Below, piece after piece: positions 7,421 to 15,890 of a stretch of 33,528 nucleotides of DNA (its first letter is position 1; every line of letters starts with the position of its first letter). The position numbers and the translations under genes are program-made. The stretch is from Bacillota bacterium. Its GTDB lineage: Bacteria; Bacillota; Sulfobacillia; JAMDAP01; JAJYMS01. The stretch lies in NCBI GenBank assembly GCA_021786825.1, contig JAJYMS010000119.1, positions 1 to 33,528 of the forward strand, given 5' to 3'. Below the pieces are notes generated by a model. It was not told the DNA's origin and did no database searches. It was given only the letters and a program-made list of their open reading frames with translations.

Positions 7421-9142
7421 ATGGGGTTGATCGGTTTTGCTTTGACCGCGGGGCTGGCCGCCGCAACGGGGATGGCCGTGGCGGCCTACGCGGGGACGGG
7501 CGGGTTGGGCGCCTTCCTGGTGGCGGTGCTGCAGGCCATGGCGGCCGTCTGGACGGCGGGGGTAGTGTTGCACCGCCTGACGCCGGGGACGATCCTGGCG
7601 CTGCACGCGGCCTTCACCTCCCTGGCGCTGCTGTCAACCATGCTGCTCGGGCGGGGGCCGGCGCGCCGGCAGGCTGGGGCGGCGGGGCCTCCGGCCGGGG
7701 AGGTGCGGGCGCCCCGGCCCGCCTGGTTTTGGCTGTTGCTCGCGGTCGCGGCGGGCGAGACCCTTTGGACGGTGGCGCGGGCCGTCGTGTTTCCGCCCTA
7801 CGCCTGGGACGGCCTCACCTACCACCTGCCGGCGGCGGCCCTCTGGGTGCAGCAGGGTTACATCGGCCAGTTGGACTGGAACCAGATCTGGGTCAACGTC
7901 TACCCGGAAAACGTGGAGCTGCTGCTGGCGTGGTGCTTTGTCTTCGTCCGTGGACAGACGCTGGTGCAACTGGTGCAACTGCCCTTCGGCCTGGCCGGGG
8001 CCGTCGCCACCGCGGCGCTGGGACGGCAGGCGGGGCTGGGGCGGGACGCGGCGGCGTTCGCCGGGCTTGCCTTTTACCTGGCGCCGATCGTCCTGGCGCA
8101 GTCCGGGGTGCCGTACGTGGACCTGGCCTACGCCGCCCTCTTTCTAATCGCCGTCTTCTTCGCCCTGAAGGGGCGGCCCCTCTGGGCGGGGACGGCCCTC
8201 GGGTTGCTGGCGGGAGTAAAAACCAGCGGCGTCGGATACGCGGCGGTGACCATCCTGCTCGCCACCGCCCTGGCCCCGCGCGGGCAACGGCGGCGCACGC
8301 TGATCGCCATGGCGGTGCCCCTCGGCCTGCTGGGTTCCTTCTGGTACCTGCGAACCTGGGTCCACTACGGCAACCCCATCTATCCCATTTTGGTGCCGCA
8401 CCTGTTCGCCGGCCAGGGCTCGTTGGCGGAACTCGTGGAGATCATCAACACGCCCACCGCCTTCCGGGGGCACCCCCTCTACGCCCTCTTCGCTGCCTGG
8501 TTCGAGCACGCCAACGTGTGGAACTACGACGTGCGGGTGGCCGGCTTCGGGCCCCTCTGGCCAGTCGCGGCCCTGCCCGCCCTGCCCTACTTCCTCGCCC
8601 ACCGGAGGCAGCCGGCCTGGCGGCTGTTCCTGTACCTGGCAGCGGCCTTTATCATCCAGCCGATGCGCTGGTGGACCCGATACGCCATCGCCCTGTTCCC
8701 CCTCGGTGCCGTGGCCCTCGGGTCGGTGCTGGAGAGTGACGACCGGTGGCTGCGGCGAACCGTCCTCGCCATCTCCCTCGGCCTGGTGCTGGTGGGGAGC
8801 GCCCTGGGCACGGTCCGGCAACCCGGGCTCGGACCGCGCAAGTTCCTGGCGGCCCTCCACGAACCGCGCCAGTTCCGGATGACGCGCCTGGGGGTCTACT
8901 ACGGCCCCGAGTACCGCTGGCTGGAGGACGTGGATCCGGGCGGCGTGCGGATCGCGGCCGTCCAGGTGTACTTCACCTACGTGCTGTTGGGGGAAGGCCT
9001 GCAAAACCGGCTCACCCCCACCGTCTCCGACGCGCAGTACCTGATGGCGCCGGACACATGGGCGGCGCTGTCCGGCTGGCGCGTCTTCGCCCGGAGCCCC
9101 GGCTGGCGCGTCTTCGTCCGCGACGGGGGGTCTGAGCCTTGA
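7421..9142 (+). CDS. Polytopic membrane protein, glycosyltransferase family 39-like
   Basis: Many hydrophobic helices; AVVFPPYAWDGLTYHLPAAALWVQQGYI resembles the GT39/ArnT-type first-loop acidic motif region; start at TTG 7418 also possible. Confidence 0.65.
   Translation: MGLIGFALTAGLAAATGMAVAAYAGTGGLGAFLVAVLQAMAAVWTAGVVLHRLTPGTILALHAAFTSLALLSTMLLGRGPARRQAGAAGPPAGEVRAPRPAWFWLLLAVAAGETLWTVARAVVFPPYAWDGLTYHLPAAALWVQQGYIGQLDWNQIWVNVYPENVELLLAWCFVFVRGQTLVQLVQLPFGLAGAVATAALGRQAGLGRDAAAFAGLAFYLAPIVLAQSGVPYVDLAYAALFLIAVFFALKGRPLWAGTALGLLAGVKTSGVGYAAVTILLATALAPRGQRRRTLIAMAVPLGLLGSFWYLRTWVHYGNPIYPILVPHLFAGQGSLAELVEIINTPTAFRGHPLYALFAAWFEHANVWNYDVRVAGFGPLWPVAALPALPYFLAHRRQPAWRLFLYLAAAFIIQPMRWWTRYAIALFPLGAVALGSVLESDDRWLRRTVLAISLGLVLVGSALGTVRQPGLGPRKFLAALHEPRQFRMTRLGVYYGPEYRWLEDVDPGGVRIAAVQVYFTYVLLGEGLQNRLTPTVSDAQYLMAPDTWAALSGWRVFARSPGWRVFVRDGGSEP
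9074..9116 (+). repeat. Short direct repeat, 16 bp identical, period 27 bp
   Basis: GGCTGGCGCGTCTTCG at 9074-9089 and 9101-9116; encodes GWRVFARSPGWRVFVRD. Confidence 0.85.
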
Positions 9143-9297
9143 AGCGACAGTTATGGCGTCTGTGGTTCTTCGGTGCCGGGCTGGCGGCCGCCGTGGCCTG
9201 GGTGGTAGCCCCGCACCGCCTGACCTGGCTCCAGGGGGCCCTGGGCGCCGCCTGGGGCGCCCTGCGCGCCCTGGGGCTGGGCCGGGGCAGCGGTTGA
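9139..9297 (+). CDS. Small single-pass membrane protein (52 aa), hypothetical; not in the supplied ORF track
   Basis: TTG at 9139 overlaps the preceding TGA (9140-9142). Translation MKRQLWRLWFFGAGLAAAVAWVVAPHRLTWLQGALGAAWGALRALGLGRGSG*. Confidence 0.5.
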   Translation: MKRQLWRLWFFGAGLAAAVAWVVAPHRLTWLQGALGAAWGALRALGLGRGSG

Positions 9298-9344
9298 AAC
9301 TGACGCCGACGGCAAATGGTAACGCTCGAAAGGACGTGACCGCG

Positions 9345-10238
9345 GTGCAAGGATCGAAAGTGGCGTTTTTGGGTCTCGGGGCGATGGGCAGCCGCATGGC
9401 GCTGAACCTGCAGCGCAAGGGCTTCGAGGTGATCGGCTGGAACCGGACGGCCGGCAAGGGCCAGCCGCTGGCGGAGGCCGGCGGCCGCTTGGCCGGCAGC
9501 CCCGCCGAGGCCGCCAGGGGCGCGGACTTCGTGGTGACGATGCTGAGCGACCCCGCGGCGGTGCGGGGGGTTACCGCCGGGCCGGAAGGCTTCTTGGGGG
9601 CTTGCCGGAGCGGGACGGGGTGGATCGAATGCTCCACCATCGGTCCCTCGGCGGCCCGGGAGATGGCGGAGGCCGCCCGGGCGGCCAAGGTAGCGTTTAT
9701 CGACGCTCCCGTCCTGGGCAGCCTGAAGCCGGCCGCGGACGGGACGCTGGTTTTCCTGGTCGGGGGGCCGGCGGACGAAGTGACGCGGGTTCGGCCGCTG
9801 CTTGAGGCGATGGGCCGGACGGTTCACCACCTCGGCCCGGCCGGTCAGGGAGCGGCGGCGAAAATCGTCTTCAACATGCTGCTGGGGACGATGTTGGCAG
9901 GTCTTGCGGAGGCGTTGACCCTCTCCGAGCGCCTGGGGCTCGACCGCGCCCGCATGGTCGACCTCCTGGGCGAAGGACCGACCGGCGCGCCCTTCCTCCG
10001 GATGAAGGCCCCGCTGATGCTGACGGAGGACTTCACCCCCGCCTTTCAGTTGAAGTGGCTCGAGAAGGACCTGGGGCTGGCGCTGCTGGACGCTTACCGC
10101 CTGGGAGCCACCCTGCCGGCGAGCGAGGGGGCGCACACGGCCTACGCCGCGGCCCGGGCGTCGGGACACGGGGACCAAGATTCCGCCGCCGTCGCGGCCA
10201 TCCTGCGGGAGATGGCCCGGGGGCCGGCGGGCGCCTAG
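9345..10238 (+). CDS. NAD(P)-dependent 3-hydroxyisobutyrate dehydrogenase-like oxidoreductase
   Basis: KVAFLGLGAMGSRMALNLQRKGFEVIGWNRT (dinucleotide-binding), FIDAPVLGSLKPAADGTLVFLVGG, GQGAAAKIVFNMLLG. GTG start after GAAAGGA. Confidence 0.87.
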   Translation: MQGSKVAFLGLGAMGSRMALNLQRKGFEVIGWNRTAGKGQPLAEAGGRLAGSPAEAARGADFVVTMLSDPAAVRGVTAGPEGFLGACRSGTGWIECSTIGPSAAREMAEAARAAKVAFIDAPVLGSLKPAADGTLVFLVGGPADEVTRVRPLLEAMGRTVHHLGPAGQGAAAKIVFNMLLGTMLAGLAEALTLSERLGLDRARMVDLLGEGPTGAPFLRMKAPLMLTEDFTPAFQLKWLEKDLGLALLDAYRLGATLPASEGAHTAYAAARASGHGDQDSAAVAAILREMARGPAGA

Positions 10239-11143
10239 CTCTTCAGGCGGGGGTCCAGAGCGTCCCGCAGGGCGTCCCCGATGAAGTTGATCGACAGCAC
10301 GGTCAGGACGATGAACAGCCCCGGAAAGACGGCCAGCCAGGGGGCCCGGTAGAAGTACTGTTGGGCGTTCTGCAGCATGTTCCCCCAGGAGGGGAAGGTC
10401 GAGGGGACGCCCAGCCCGAAGAAGGAGAGGGCCGCCTCGGTGATGATGGCGTCGGCCACCCCCAGGGTGGCGGCGACCAGGATGGGGGCCATGGCATTGG
10501 GCAGCAGGTGGCGGAAGATGATGGTCAGGTCGCCGGCGCCGGACGCCCGGGCCGCCTCCACGAAATCGCGGTTCCGCAGGGACAGGAACTCGCCGCGGAC
10601 GAGGCGGGCGGTGCCGGTCCAGCCGACCAGGCCGAGGATGGTCATCACGTTGTAGATGCTCGGCCCCAGGAAGGCCACCACGGTGATCACCAGGAAGAAG
10701 AACGGCAGCACCATCACGACCTCGGTGAGGCGCATCAGGACCGCGTCCGCGGCACCGCCGTAGTATCCGGCCACCGCCCCGATCACCGAGCCCAGGCTCA
10801 CCGCGATGCCGGCCGCCACCAGCCCGATGGAGAGCGAAATGCGGCCCCCGAAGATGATGCGCACCAGCACGTCGCGCCCGAGTTCGTCGGTGCCGAAGGG
10901 GTGGTGCAGGCCGGGCGCCAGCCGCGTGCTGGAGGCCAGCCGGTCGACGGGGATCTCCCGGTAGGCGTCGCCCCAGATGGCCGGCGCCAGCAGTGCCACC
11001 GCGGCGAGCACCAGCAGGAAGATCACGCCGGCGGCGGCCAGGCGGTGCCGCAGGAAGCGGCGGACGATGGTGCGCAGCATCGGCTCGGCGACCCCGGGGG
11101 CGGAGGCGGGGGCGGCAATCCGCTGGGAGTTGTCGATGGCCAT
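10235..11143 (-). CDS. Oligopeptide/dipeptide-type ABC transporter permease (DppC/OppC-like)
   Basis: HPFGTDELGRDVLVRIIFGGRISLSIGLVA...EFLSLRNRDFVEAARASGAGDLTIIFRHLLPNAMAPILV. Confidence 0.92.
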   Translation of the reverse strand: MAIDNSQRIAAPASAPGVAEPMLRTIVRRFLRHRLAAAGVIFLLVLAAVALLAPAIWGDAYREIPVDRLASSTRLAPGLHHPFGTDELGRDVLVRIIFGGRISLSIGLVAAGIAVSLGSVIGAVAGYYGGAADAVLMRLTEVVMVLPFFFLVITVVAFLGPSIYNVMTILGLVGWTGTARLVRGEFLSLRNRDFVEAARASGAGDLTIIFRHLLPNAMAPILVAATLGVADAIITEAALSFFGLGVPSTFPSWGNMLQNAQQYFYRAPWLAVFPGLFIVLTVLSINFIGDALRDALDPRLKS

Positions 11144-11173
11144 GGGATTCCTCCTCCCGCTCGGGGCTCGGGC

Positions 11174-12118
11174 CTAATAGCGGACCCGCGGGTCGATGAG
11201 GGCGTAACCGATGTCGGCGAGCAGGTTGCCGATGACCACCGCCAGCGCCGTCACCATGATGAAACCCATCACCACCGGGTAGTCGCGCCCGAAGGTGGCC
11301 TGGATGGAAACCTGCCCGAGGCCGGGCCAGGAGAAGATGCTCTCGGTGATCGCCGCGCCCCCGATGAGTCCCGGGAAGCTCAGGCCCAGCAGGGTGACGA
11401 TCGGGCCCAGGGCGTTGCGCAGAGCGTGCTTGTACAGGACCACCCGGTCTGAGAGGCCCTTGGCCCGGGCCGTCCGGACGTAGTCCTGGCGGACCACCTC
11501 CAGCATTGTGGCGCGCATGTAACGGCTCCAGCCGGCGATTTGCTGAATCGCCAGGGAGGCCACCGGCAGGGCCAGGTGGCGCAGCAGGTCGCCGAGGCTG
11601 TGGTCGCCGTAGGCGTGCATCCCGTTGGTCGGAAAGAGCCGCAGCTTGACGGCGAAGACGAACATCAGCATCAGGCCCAGCCAGAAGGAGGGCGTGGCCA
11701 GCCCGACGTAAGAGTAGGTGGTCAGGGCGTAGTCGAAACTGGAGTACTGGCGGATGGCGCCGACGATGCCCAGCGGGATGGCCACCGCCACCGTGACCAG
11801 CAGGGCGCTGCCCATCAGGATCAGGGTGGCCGGCAACCGGTCCGCGATCACCCGGGTGACCAGCCTGCCGTCGGCGAAGGACCACCCGAAGTTGAAGGTG
11901 AGCATGCCCTTCAGCCAGACGAAGTACTGTTCGTACAAGGGCCGGTCGAGGCCCAACTGGTGGACCATCTGGTTGATGGTCTCGTGGGAGACACGAGGGT
12001 TGGAGTAGGCCTCGATGGGGCCGCCGGGGGCCAGGTGCACGATCAGGAAAGTGACCAGGCTGGCGCCCAGCAGGATCGGAACGGCCTGCAGCAACCTCCG
12101 CAGGATGTATCGGGCCAA
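11174..12118 (-). CDS. Oligopeptide/dipeptide-type ABC transporter permease (DppB/OppB-like)
   Basis: MARYILRRLLQAVPILLGASLVTFLIVHLAPGGP...MLEVVRQDYVRTARAKGLSDRVVLYKHALRNALGPIVTLLGL...DPRVRY. Confidence 0.92.
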   Translation of the reverse strand: MARYILRRLLQAVPILLGASLVTFLIVHLAPGGPIEAYSNPRVSHETINQMVHQLGLDRPLYEQYFVWLKGMLTFNFGWSFADGRLVTRVIADRLPATLILMGSALLVTVAVAIPLGIVGAIRQYSSFDYALTTYSYVGLATPSFWLGLMLMFVFAVKLRLFPTNGMHAYGDHSLGDLLRHLALPVASLAIQQIAGWSRYMRATMLEVVRQDYVRTARAKGLSDRVVLYKHALRNALGPIVTLLGLSFPGLIGGAAITESIFSWPGLGQVSIQATFGRDYPVVMGFIMVTALAVVIGNLLADIGYALIDPRVRY

Positions 12119-12138
12119 GGCATACCCTCCTTATAGAT

Positions 12139-12172
12139 GCGTATGTGTGGCCGAGGACAGCCACACATACGC
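12139..12172. repeat. Perfect 13-bp inverted repeat between substrate-binding-protein and permease genes
   Basis: GCGTATGTGTGGC (12139-12151) - CGAGGACA - GCCACACATACGC (12160-12172). Confidence 0.9.
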
Positions 12173-12198
12173 CCGGGTCAGAGGGGGGTGACGGCGCG

Positions 12199-13833
12199 CT
12201 AGCGGTTGACGGTCCAGTCCTGGACGTGGTAGTAGAAGTTGAAGGGCGTGGGCTGCGGCCCCTGCACGGCCTTGGAGACGGCCGTGTTGTCGATGGGAGA
12301 CCACAGGAAGTAGTAGGGCTGATCGTTGGCGATGATCTCGCCGATGCGGTTGAAGATCTCCTTGCGCTGAGCCTGGTCCATTTCTTTCTGCGACCGCGAG
12401 ATCAGTTGGTCCACGTCCGGGTTCTTGTACTGCACGTAATTGGATCCACCCTGGACGTCGCCCTTGGCGTTGACGTACGGGATCTGGCTGGAGTGGAAGA
12501 GCTGGAACACGTCGGGGTTCAGGGAGAGGGCCCAGCCCATGAAGAGGACGTCGTAGTCGAAGCCGGGCGGGTACAGCCGCTTGAGCATCACCGACTTGAA
12601 GTCCTCGGGGGTGACGGTGACCTTGATCCCGACCTTCTCCAGGTAAGCGGCGATCGTCTGGGCGGCGCGGATCCGGTCGTCCTGGCCGGCGCGGACGGGC
12701 AGCTTGATGTCAAACCTCACGCCGTCTTTCACGCGGATGCCGTCCGGACCGGCCTTCCAGCCGGCCGCGTCGAGGAGCGCCTTGGCCTTGTCGGGGTTGT
12801 ACTCGTAGCCCTTGATGTTCTGGGAGTAGGCCCAGGAGACGGGGGCGAAGGGCGCTTCGATGGGCTGACCGTTGTCTCCCACCGCGGCCTTGATCACCGC
12901 CTGCTTGTCGATGGCGTAGGCCCAGGCCTGGCGGACCCGCTGGTCCTTGAAGAAGGGAACCTCCTTGCCCTTGCGCTGGCCCAGGTTGAAGCCGATGTAC
13001 ATGTAGGACAGGGCCGGCGTCCGGAAGACGGTGTAATTGTCGTTGTTCTTCACCTGGGCGATGGTATCGGGGGTGAGGTCAGCAATGTCCACGTCGCCGG
13101 CCAAAAGCGCGTTCACCGCGGCAGTGCGGTCGGTGATCACCTTCCAGACCACGGTGTCGATCTTCGGGCGGCCGGCATAGTAATCGTCAAAGGCCTTCAG
13201 CGTGATCGACTGGCCGGTCTGCCAGCCGTCGAACTTGAAGGGCCCGGCCCCGATGGGTTTGCGGTTGAAGTCGTTCTTCTGCCAGTCTCCCACCGGGACG
13301 CTGCCCAGGATGTGCTGCGGGAGGATCGGCAGGCTGGCGTCGATGAGGAAAGCCGGGTTCGGGTCCTTCATCGAGATCTGAACCGTGGTGTCATCGAGTT
13401 TCTTGGCGGTGTACTTGGCGTACTGGTCCTTGACCACGAAGAGGGAATCGGGCGCCTTGGCCGCGTCCCAGGTGAAGACCACGTCGTCGGCGGTCAGCGG
13501 CCGGCCATCGTGGAACTTGAGCCCCTTGCGCAGGTGGAAGGTGAAGGTCCGGCCCCCGTCGCTCATCTCCCAGTTTCCCGCCAGGTCCGCCACCATGTTG
13601 CCTGCGCGGTCCGACTGGGTGAGCCCGGCGAAGATCAGGCCGTCCACGATCTGGGAAGGCTGGTCGTTCTGGACCAGGGGGTTCAGGTCCTTGGCGTCGG
13701 CGTCGACCGTCAGGTTCAATACCGCCGGCTTCTTCGGCTCCGGGGCGGTGCCTTGGGGCCCCCCGCAGCCCGTAAGCAGAGCGCTCGACACCAGCACCGC
13801 GGCCAGCGCCAGCACAAATACCCTGTTCCGCAA
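12199..13833 (-). CDS. Oligopeptide-type ABC transporter substrate-binding lipoprotein (SBP family 5)
   Basis: TTG start at 13833 after GGAGGAGGA; signal/lipobox MRNRVFVLALAAVLVSSALLTGCGG; LNPLVQNDQPSQIVDGLIFAGL...LRKGLKFHDGRPLTADDVVFTWDAAK. Confidence 0.92.
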   Translation of the reverse strand: MRNRVFVLALAAVLVSSALLTGCGGPQGTAPEPKKPAVLNLTVDADAKDLNPLVQNDQPSQIVDGLIFAGLTQSDRAGNMVADLAGNWEMSDGGRTFTFHLRKGLKFHDGRPLTADDVVFTWDAAKAPDSLFVVKDQYAKYTAKKLDDTTVQISMKDPNPAFLIDASLPILPQHILGSVPVGDWQKNDFNRKPIGAGPFKFDGWQTGQSITLKAFDDYYAGRPKIDTVVWKVITDRTAAVNALLAGDVDIADLTPDTIAQVKNNDNYTVFRTPALSYMYIGFNLGQRKGKEVPFFKDQRVRQAWAYAIDKQAVIKAAVGDNGQPIEAPFAPVSWAYSQNIKGYEYNPDKAKALLDAAGWKAGPDGIRVKDGVRFDIKLPVRAGQDDRIRAAQTIAAYLEKVGIKVTVTPEDFKSVMLKRLYPPGFDYDVLFMGWALSLNPDVFQLFHSSQIPYVNAKGDVQGGSNYVQYKNPDVDQLISRSQKEMDQAQRKEIFNRIGEIIANDQPYYFLWSPIDNTAVSKAVQGPQPTPFNFYYHVQDWTVNR

Positions 13834-13877
13834 GCTTAGTCCTCCTCCCATCACTCTACATAACGTATTACCCGTAA

Positions 13878-13884
13878 TTCGACA
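13878..13884 (-). promoter_or_regulatory. Perfect match to Spo0A box (TGTCGAA on minus strand)
   Basis: AATTCGACACAAA in the divergent intergenic region between SBP and MtaD genes. Confidence 0.35.
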
Positions 13885-13956
13885 CAAATTGACAACGGTC
13901 CTCTTGCTTACTCTTCGGCAAGGGGGTTTAAATCCTGGGATAATTGGGCGCGGGTG

Positions 13957-13962
13957 TATAAT
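13957..13962 (+). promoter_or_regulatory. Putative -10 element (TATAAT) upstream of mtaD-like gene
   Basis: GGGTGTATAATAAACC; exact -10 hexamer about 40 nt upstream of the ATG; no good -35. Confidence 0.4.
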
Positions 13963-14001
13963 AAACCAGGCAGGGCGCGCCCTGCCAAGAGGAGTTGAGC
14001 C

Positions 14002-15324
14002 ATGTCCGGGTTGCTGATCAGAGATGCCGCGATTCTGACGATGGCCGGCGAGAAACCGGAACTGCTGTCCGGGGACATTGTGGTGCGCGGCTCGGCCATC
14101 GCCTCGGTGGCCGGGCGGGGCGAGGCCGCTCAACCCGGGGCGGAGGCCGGCGCCGGGGAGGGCTGGCAGGTCATCGATGCGGGCGGGATGCTGGCGATGC
14201 CCGGCCTGGTGAACTGCCATCAGCACGCCGCCATGACCCTCTTCCGGGGCTACTCGGACGACCTCCGGCTGATGGAGTGGCTGGAAACGAAGATCTGGCC
14301 GGCGGAGGCGCGCCTTACCGGCGAGGACGTCTACTGGGGAACGATGCTGGCCATCGCGGAGATGATCCGTTCCGGGGCGACCACCTTCGCTGACATGTAC
14401 ACCTTCATGGAGGACGTCGCCCGGGCGGTGAGCGAGACGGGCATCCGGGCTTCCCTGGCCCGCGGCCTGCTCTTCCTGGACCGGCATGGCGAGGAGCGCC
14501 TGCGGGAGGCCCGGGCGCTGCACGAAGAATGGCACGGGGCGGCCGACGGCCGGGTGACGGTGATGCTGGGCCCCCACAGCCCCTACACCTGTCCCCCGGA
14601 AGGGATGCGGAAGGTGCTGGCCCTGGCCGCCGAACTCGGAGCGCCGGTGCACATCCACCTGGCCGAAACGGTGGAGGAAGAGCGGCAGTGCCGCTCGGCC
14701 TACGGCAAGTCACCGGCCCGATACCTGGCCGGCCTGGGCCTCTTCGCCGAGCACCAGGTGCTGGCCGCCCACGCGGTCCACCTGTCGGAGGACGACCTGG
14801 ACCTGATGGCGGGGATGCGCGGCGGAATCAGCCACAACCCGGTCAGCAACCAGAAGCTCGGCTGCGGCGTCGCCCCCGTGCAGGCGATGCGCGCCCGGGG
14901 GATCGCGGTGGGGCTGGGCACCGACGGGGCGGGCAGCGCGACGACCCTGGACATGTTTGAAGAGGTGAAGACCGCGGCCTGGCTGCAGAAGAACCGGGCG
15001 GGCGACCCGACCGCCCTCACCGCCTACGAAGCCCTGCGGATGGCCACCCGCGAGGGCGCCCGGGCCCTGGGCCTCGACGGGCGGATTGGGACCCTCGAGC
15101 CCGGGAAGGCCGCCGACCTCATCCTGGTGGATCTGCGCAAGGCCCACCTGACTCCGCGGCTCGATCCGGTGGCCCTGCTGGCGTACGCCGCCGGCGGGGC
15201 GGACGTGGACACGACGATCGTCAACGGCCGGGTGCTGATGCTGCACCGCCGACTGCTGACGATCGACGAGGGGGAAGTGCTCGGGCAGGTCGAGGCCCGC
15301 GCCCGGAGGCTGATTTACGGCTAG
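14002..15324 (+). CDS. mtaD: Amidohydrolase, MtaD-type (5-methylthioadenosine/S-adenosylhomocysteine deaminase-like)
   Basis: MPGLVNCHQHAAMTLFRGYSDDLRLMEWLETKIWPAEARL; HIHLAETVEE; AAHAVHLSEDDLDLM; ISHNPVSNQKLGCGVAPV; GLGTDGAGS; LEPGKAADLILVD. Confidence 0.88.
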   Translation: MSGLLIRDAAILTMAGEKPELLSGDIVVRGSAIASVAGRGEAAQPGAEAGAGEGWQVIDAGGMLAMPGLVNCHQHAAMTLFRGYSDDLRLMEWLETKIWPAEARLTGEDVYWGTMLAIAEMIRSGATTFADMYTFMEDVARAVSETGIRASLARGLLFLDRHGEERLREARALHEEWHGAADGRVTVMLGPHSPYTCPPEGMRKVLALAAELGAPVHIHLAETVEEERQCRSAYGKSPARYLAGLGLFAEHQVLAAHAVHLSEDDLDLMAGMRGGISHNPVSNQKLGCGVAPVQAMRARGIAVGLGTDGAGSATTLDMFEEVKTAAWLQKNRAGDPTALTAYEALRMATREGARALGLDGRIGTLEPGKAADLILVDLRKAHLTPRLDPVALLAYAAGGADVDTTIVNGRVLMLHRRLLTIDEGEVLGQVEARARRLIYG

Positions 15325-15536
15325 ACCGTCCCGCCCAACTTCTCGATGGCGGAGCGTGCCCGGCCGTGCATGGTAAGGGCCAGGTTCATCAGGTCGGCGT
15401 ACTTGGACCGTAAGGCCGGGTCGTAGGCCATCGCGGCGGCGCCGGCGTAGGCCGTGACGGCGGCTTTCGCCGACGCTTCAAAGTTGTAGAGGATATCCAG
15501 GTCGGTGATCCTTTCGACCGGATTGTCGTTAACCAT
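15321..15536 (-). CDS. Small helical hypothetical protein
   Basis: 71 aa; ATG preceded by GGGGAGAAGG; MVNDNPVERITDLDILYNFEASAKAAVTAYAGAAAMAYDPALRSKYADLMNLALTMHGRARSAIEKLGGTV. Confidence 0.65.
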   Translation of the reverse strand: MVNDNPVERITDLDILYNFEASAKAAVTAYAGAAAMAYDPALRSKYADLMNLALTMHGRARSAIEKLGGTV

Positions 15537-15552
15537 GTCCTTCTCCCCTTCC

Positions 15553-15762
15553 TCAGCCGGTTACCTTGGGAAGCAGCTTGCGGAGGTCGGTCACGACCGT
15601 CTGCTCGTGCCCCGCCGTATCCATCAACAAACGCTTGACCTCGCTGCTGGTGGCCATTTCCGCCTGGGTCCGCCACTGTTTGGCGGCCGAATCGTTCAGC
15701 GTGATGAACATCTCCAGGGACACGGCGTCGGCGGCCTTGCGCCTTGCTTCCGAACTAAGCAT
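15553..15762 (-). CDS. Small helical hypothetical protein
   Basis: ATG at 15762 with AAGGAGGAAG RBS (15771-15780); MLSSEARRKAADAVSLEMFITLNDSAAKQWRTQAEMATSSEVKRLLMDTAGHEQTVVTDLRKLLPKVTG. Confidence 0.7.
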   Translation of the reverse strand: MLSSEARRKAADAVSLEMFITLNDSAAKQWRTQAEMATSSEVKRLLMDTAGHEQTVVTDLRKLLPKVTG

Positions 15763-15890
15763 CTCACTCGCTTCCTCCTTTCTCTGCGTAGTTTTGACCA
15801 AGGCAGGCGAAGTATACCGGCGGCAATGACATAATCCCCGGCAGATGAATAAGATGGGCTAACGACATAAGGTGGGAGGGATCTGCCATT

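Noticed and set aside
10055-11452. 465-aa plus-strand ORF antisense to the permeases
   Set aside because: Shadow ORF; Gly/His/Gln/Asp-rich, overlaps well-supported permease genes.
9012-12164. 1050-aa minus-strand ORF
   Set aside because: High-GC shadow frame overlapping the dehydrogenase and permease genes; low-complexity Arg/Pro/Gly/His composition and no domain motifs.
12145-13839. 564-aa plus-strand ORF antisense to the SBP gene
   Set aside because: Antisense shadow of a clear SBP family 5 gene; Val/Gly/Asp/His-biased composition without recognisable motifs.
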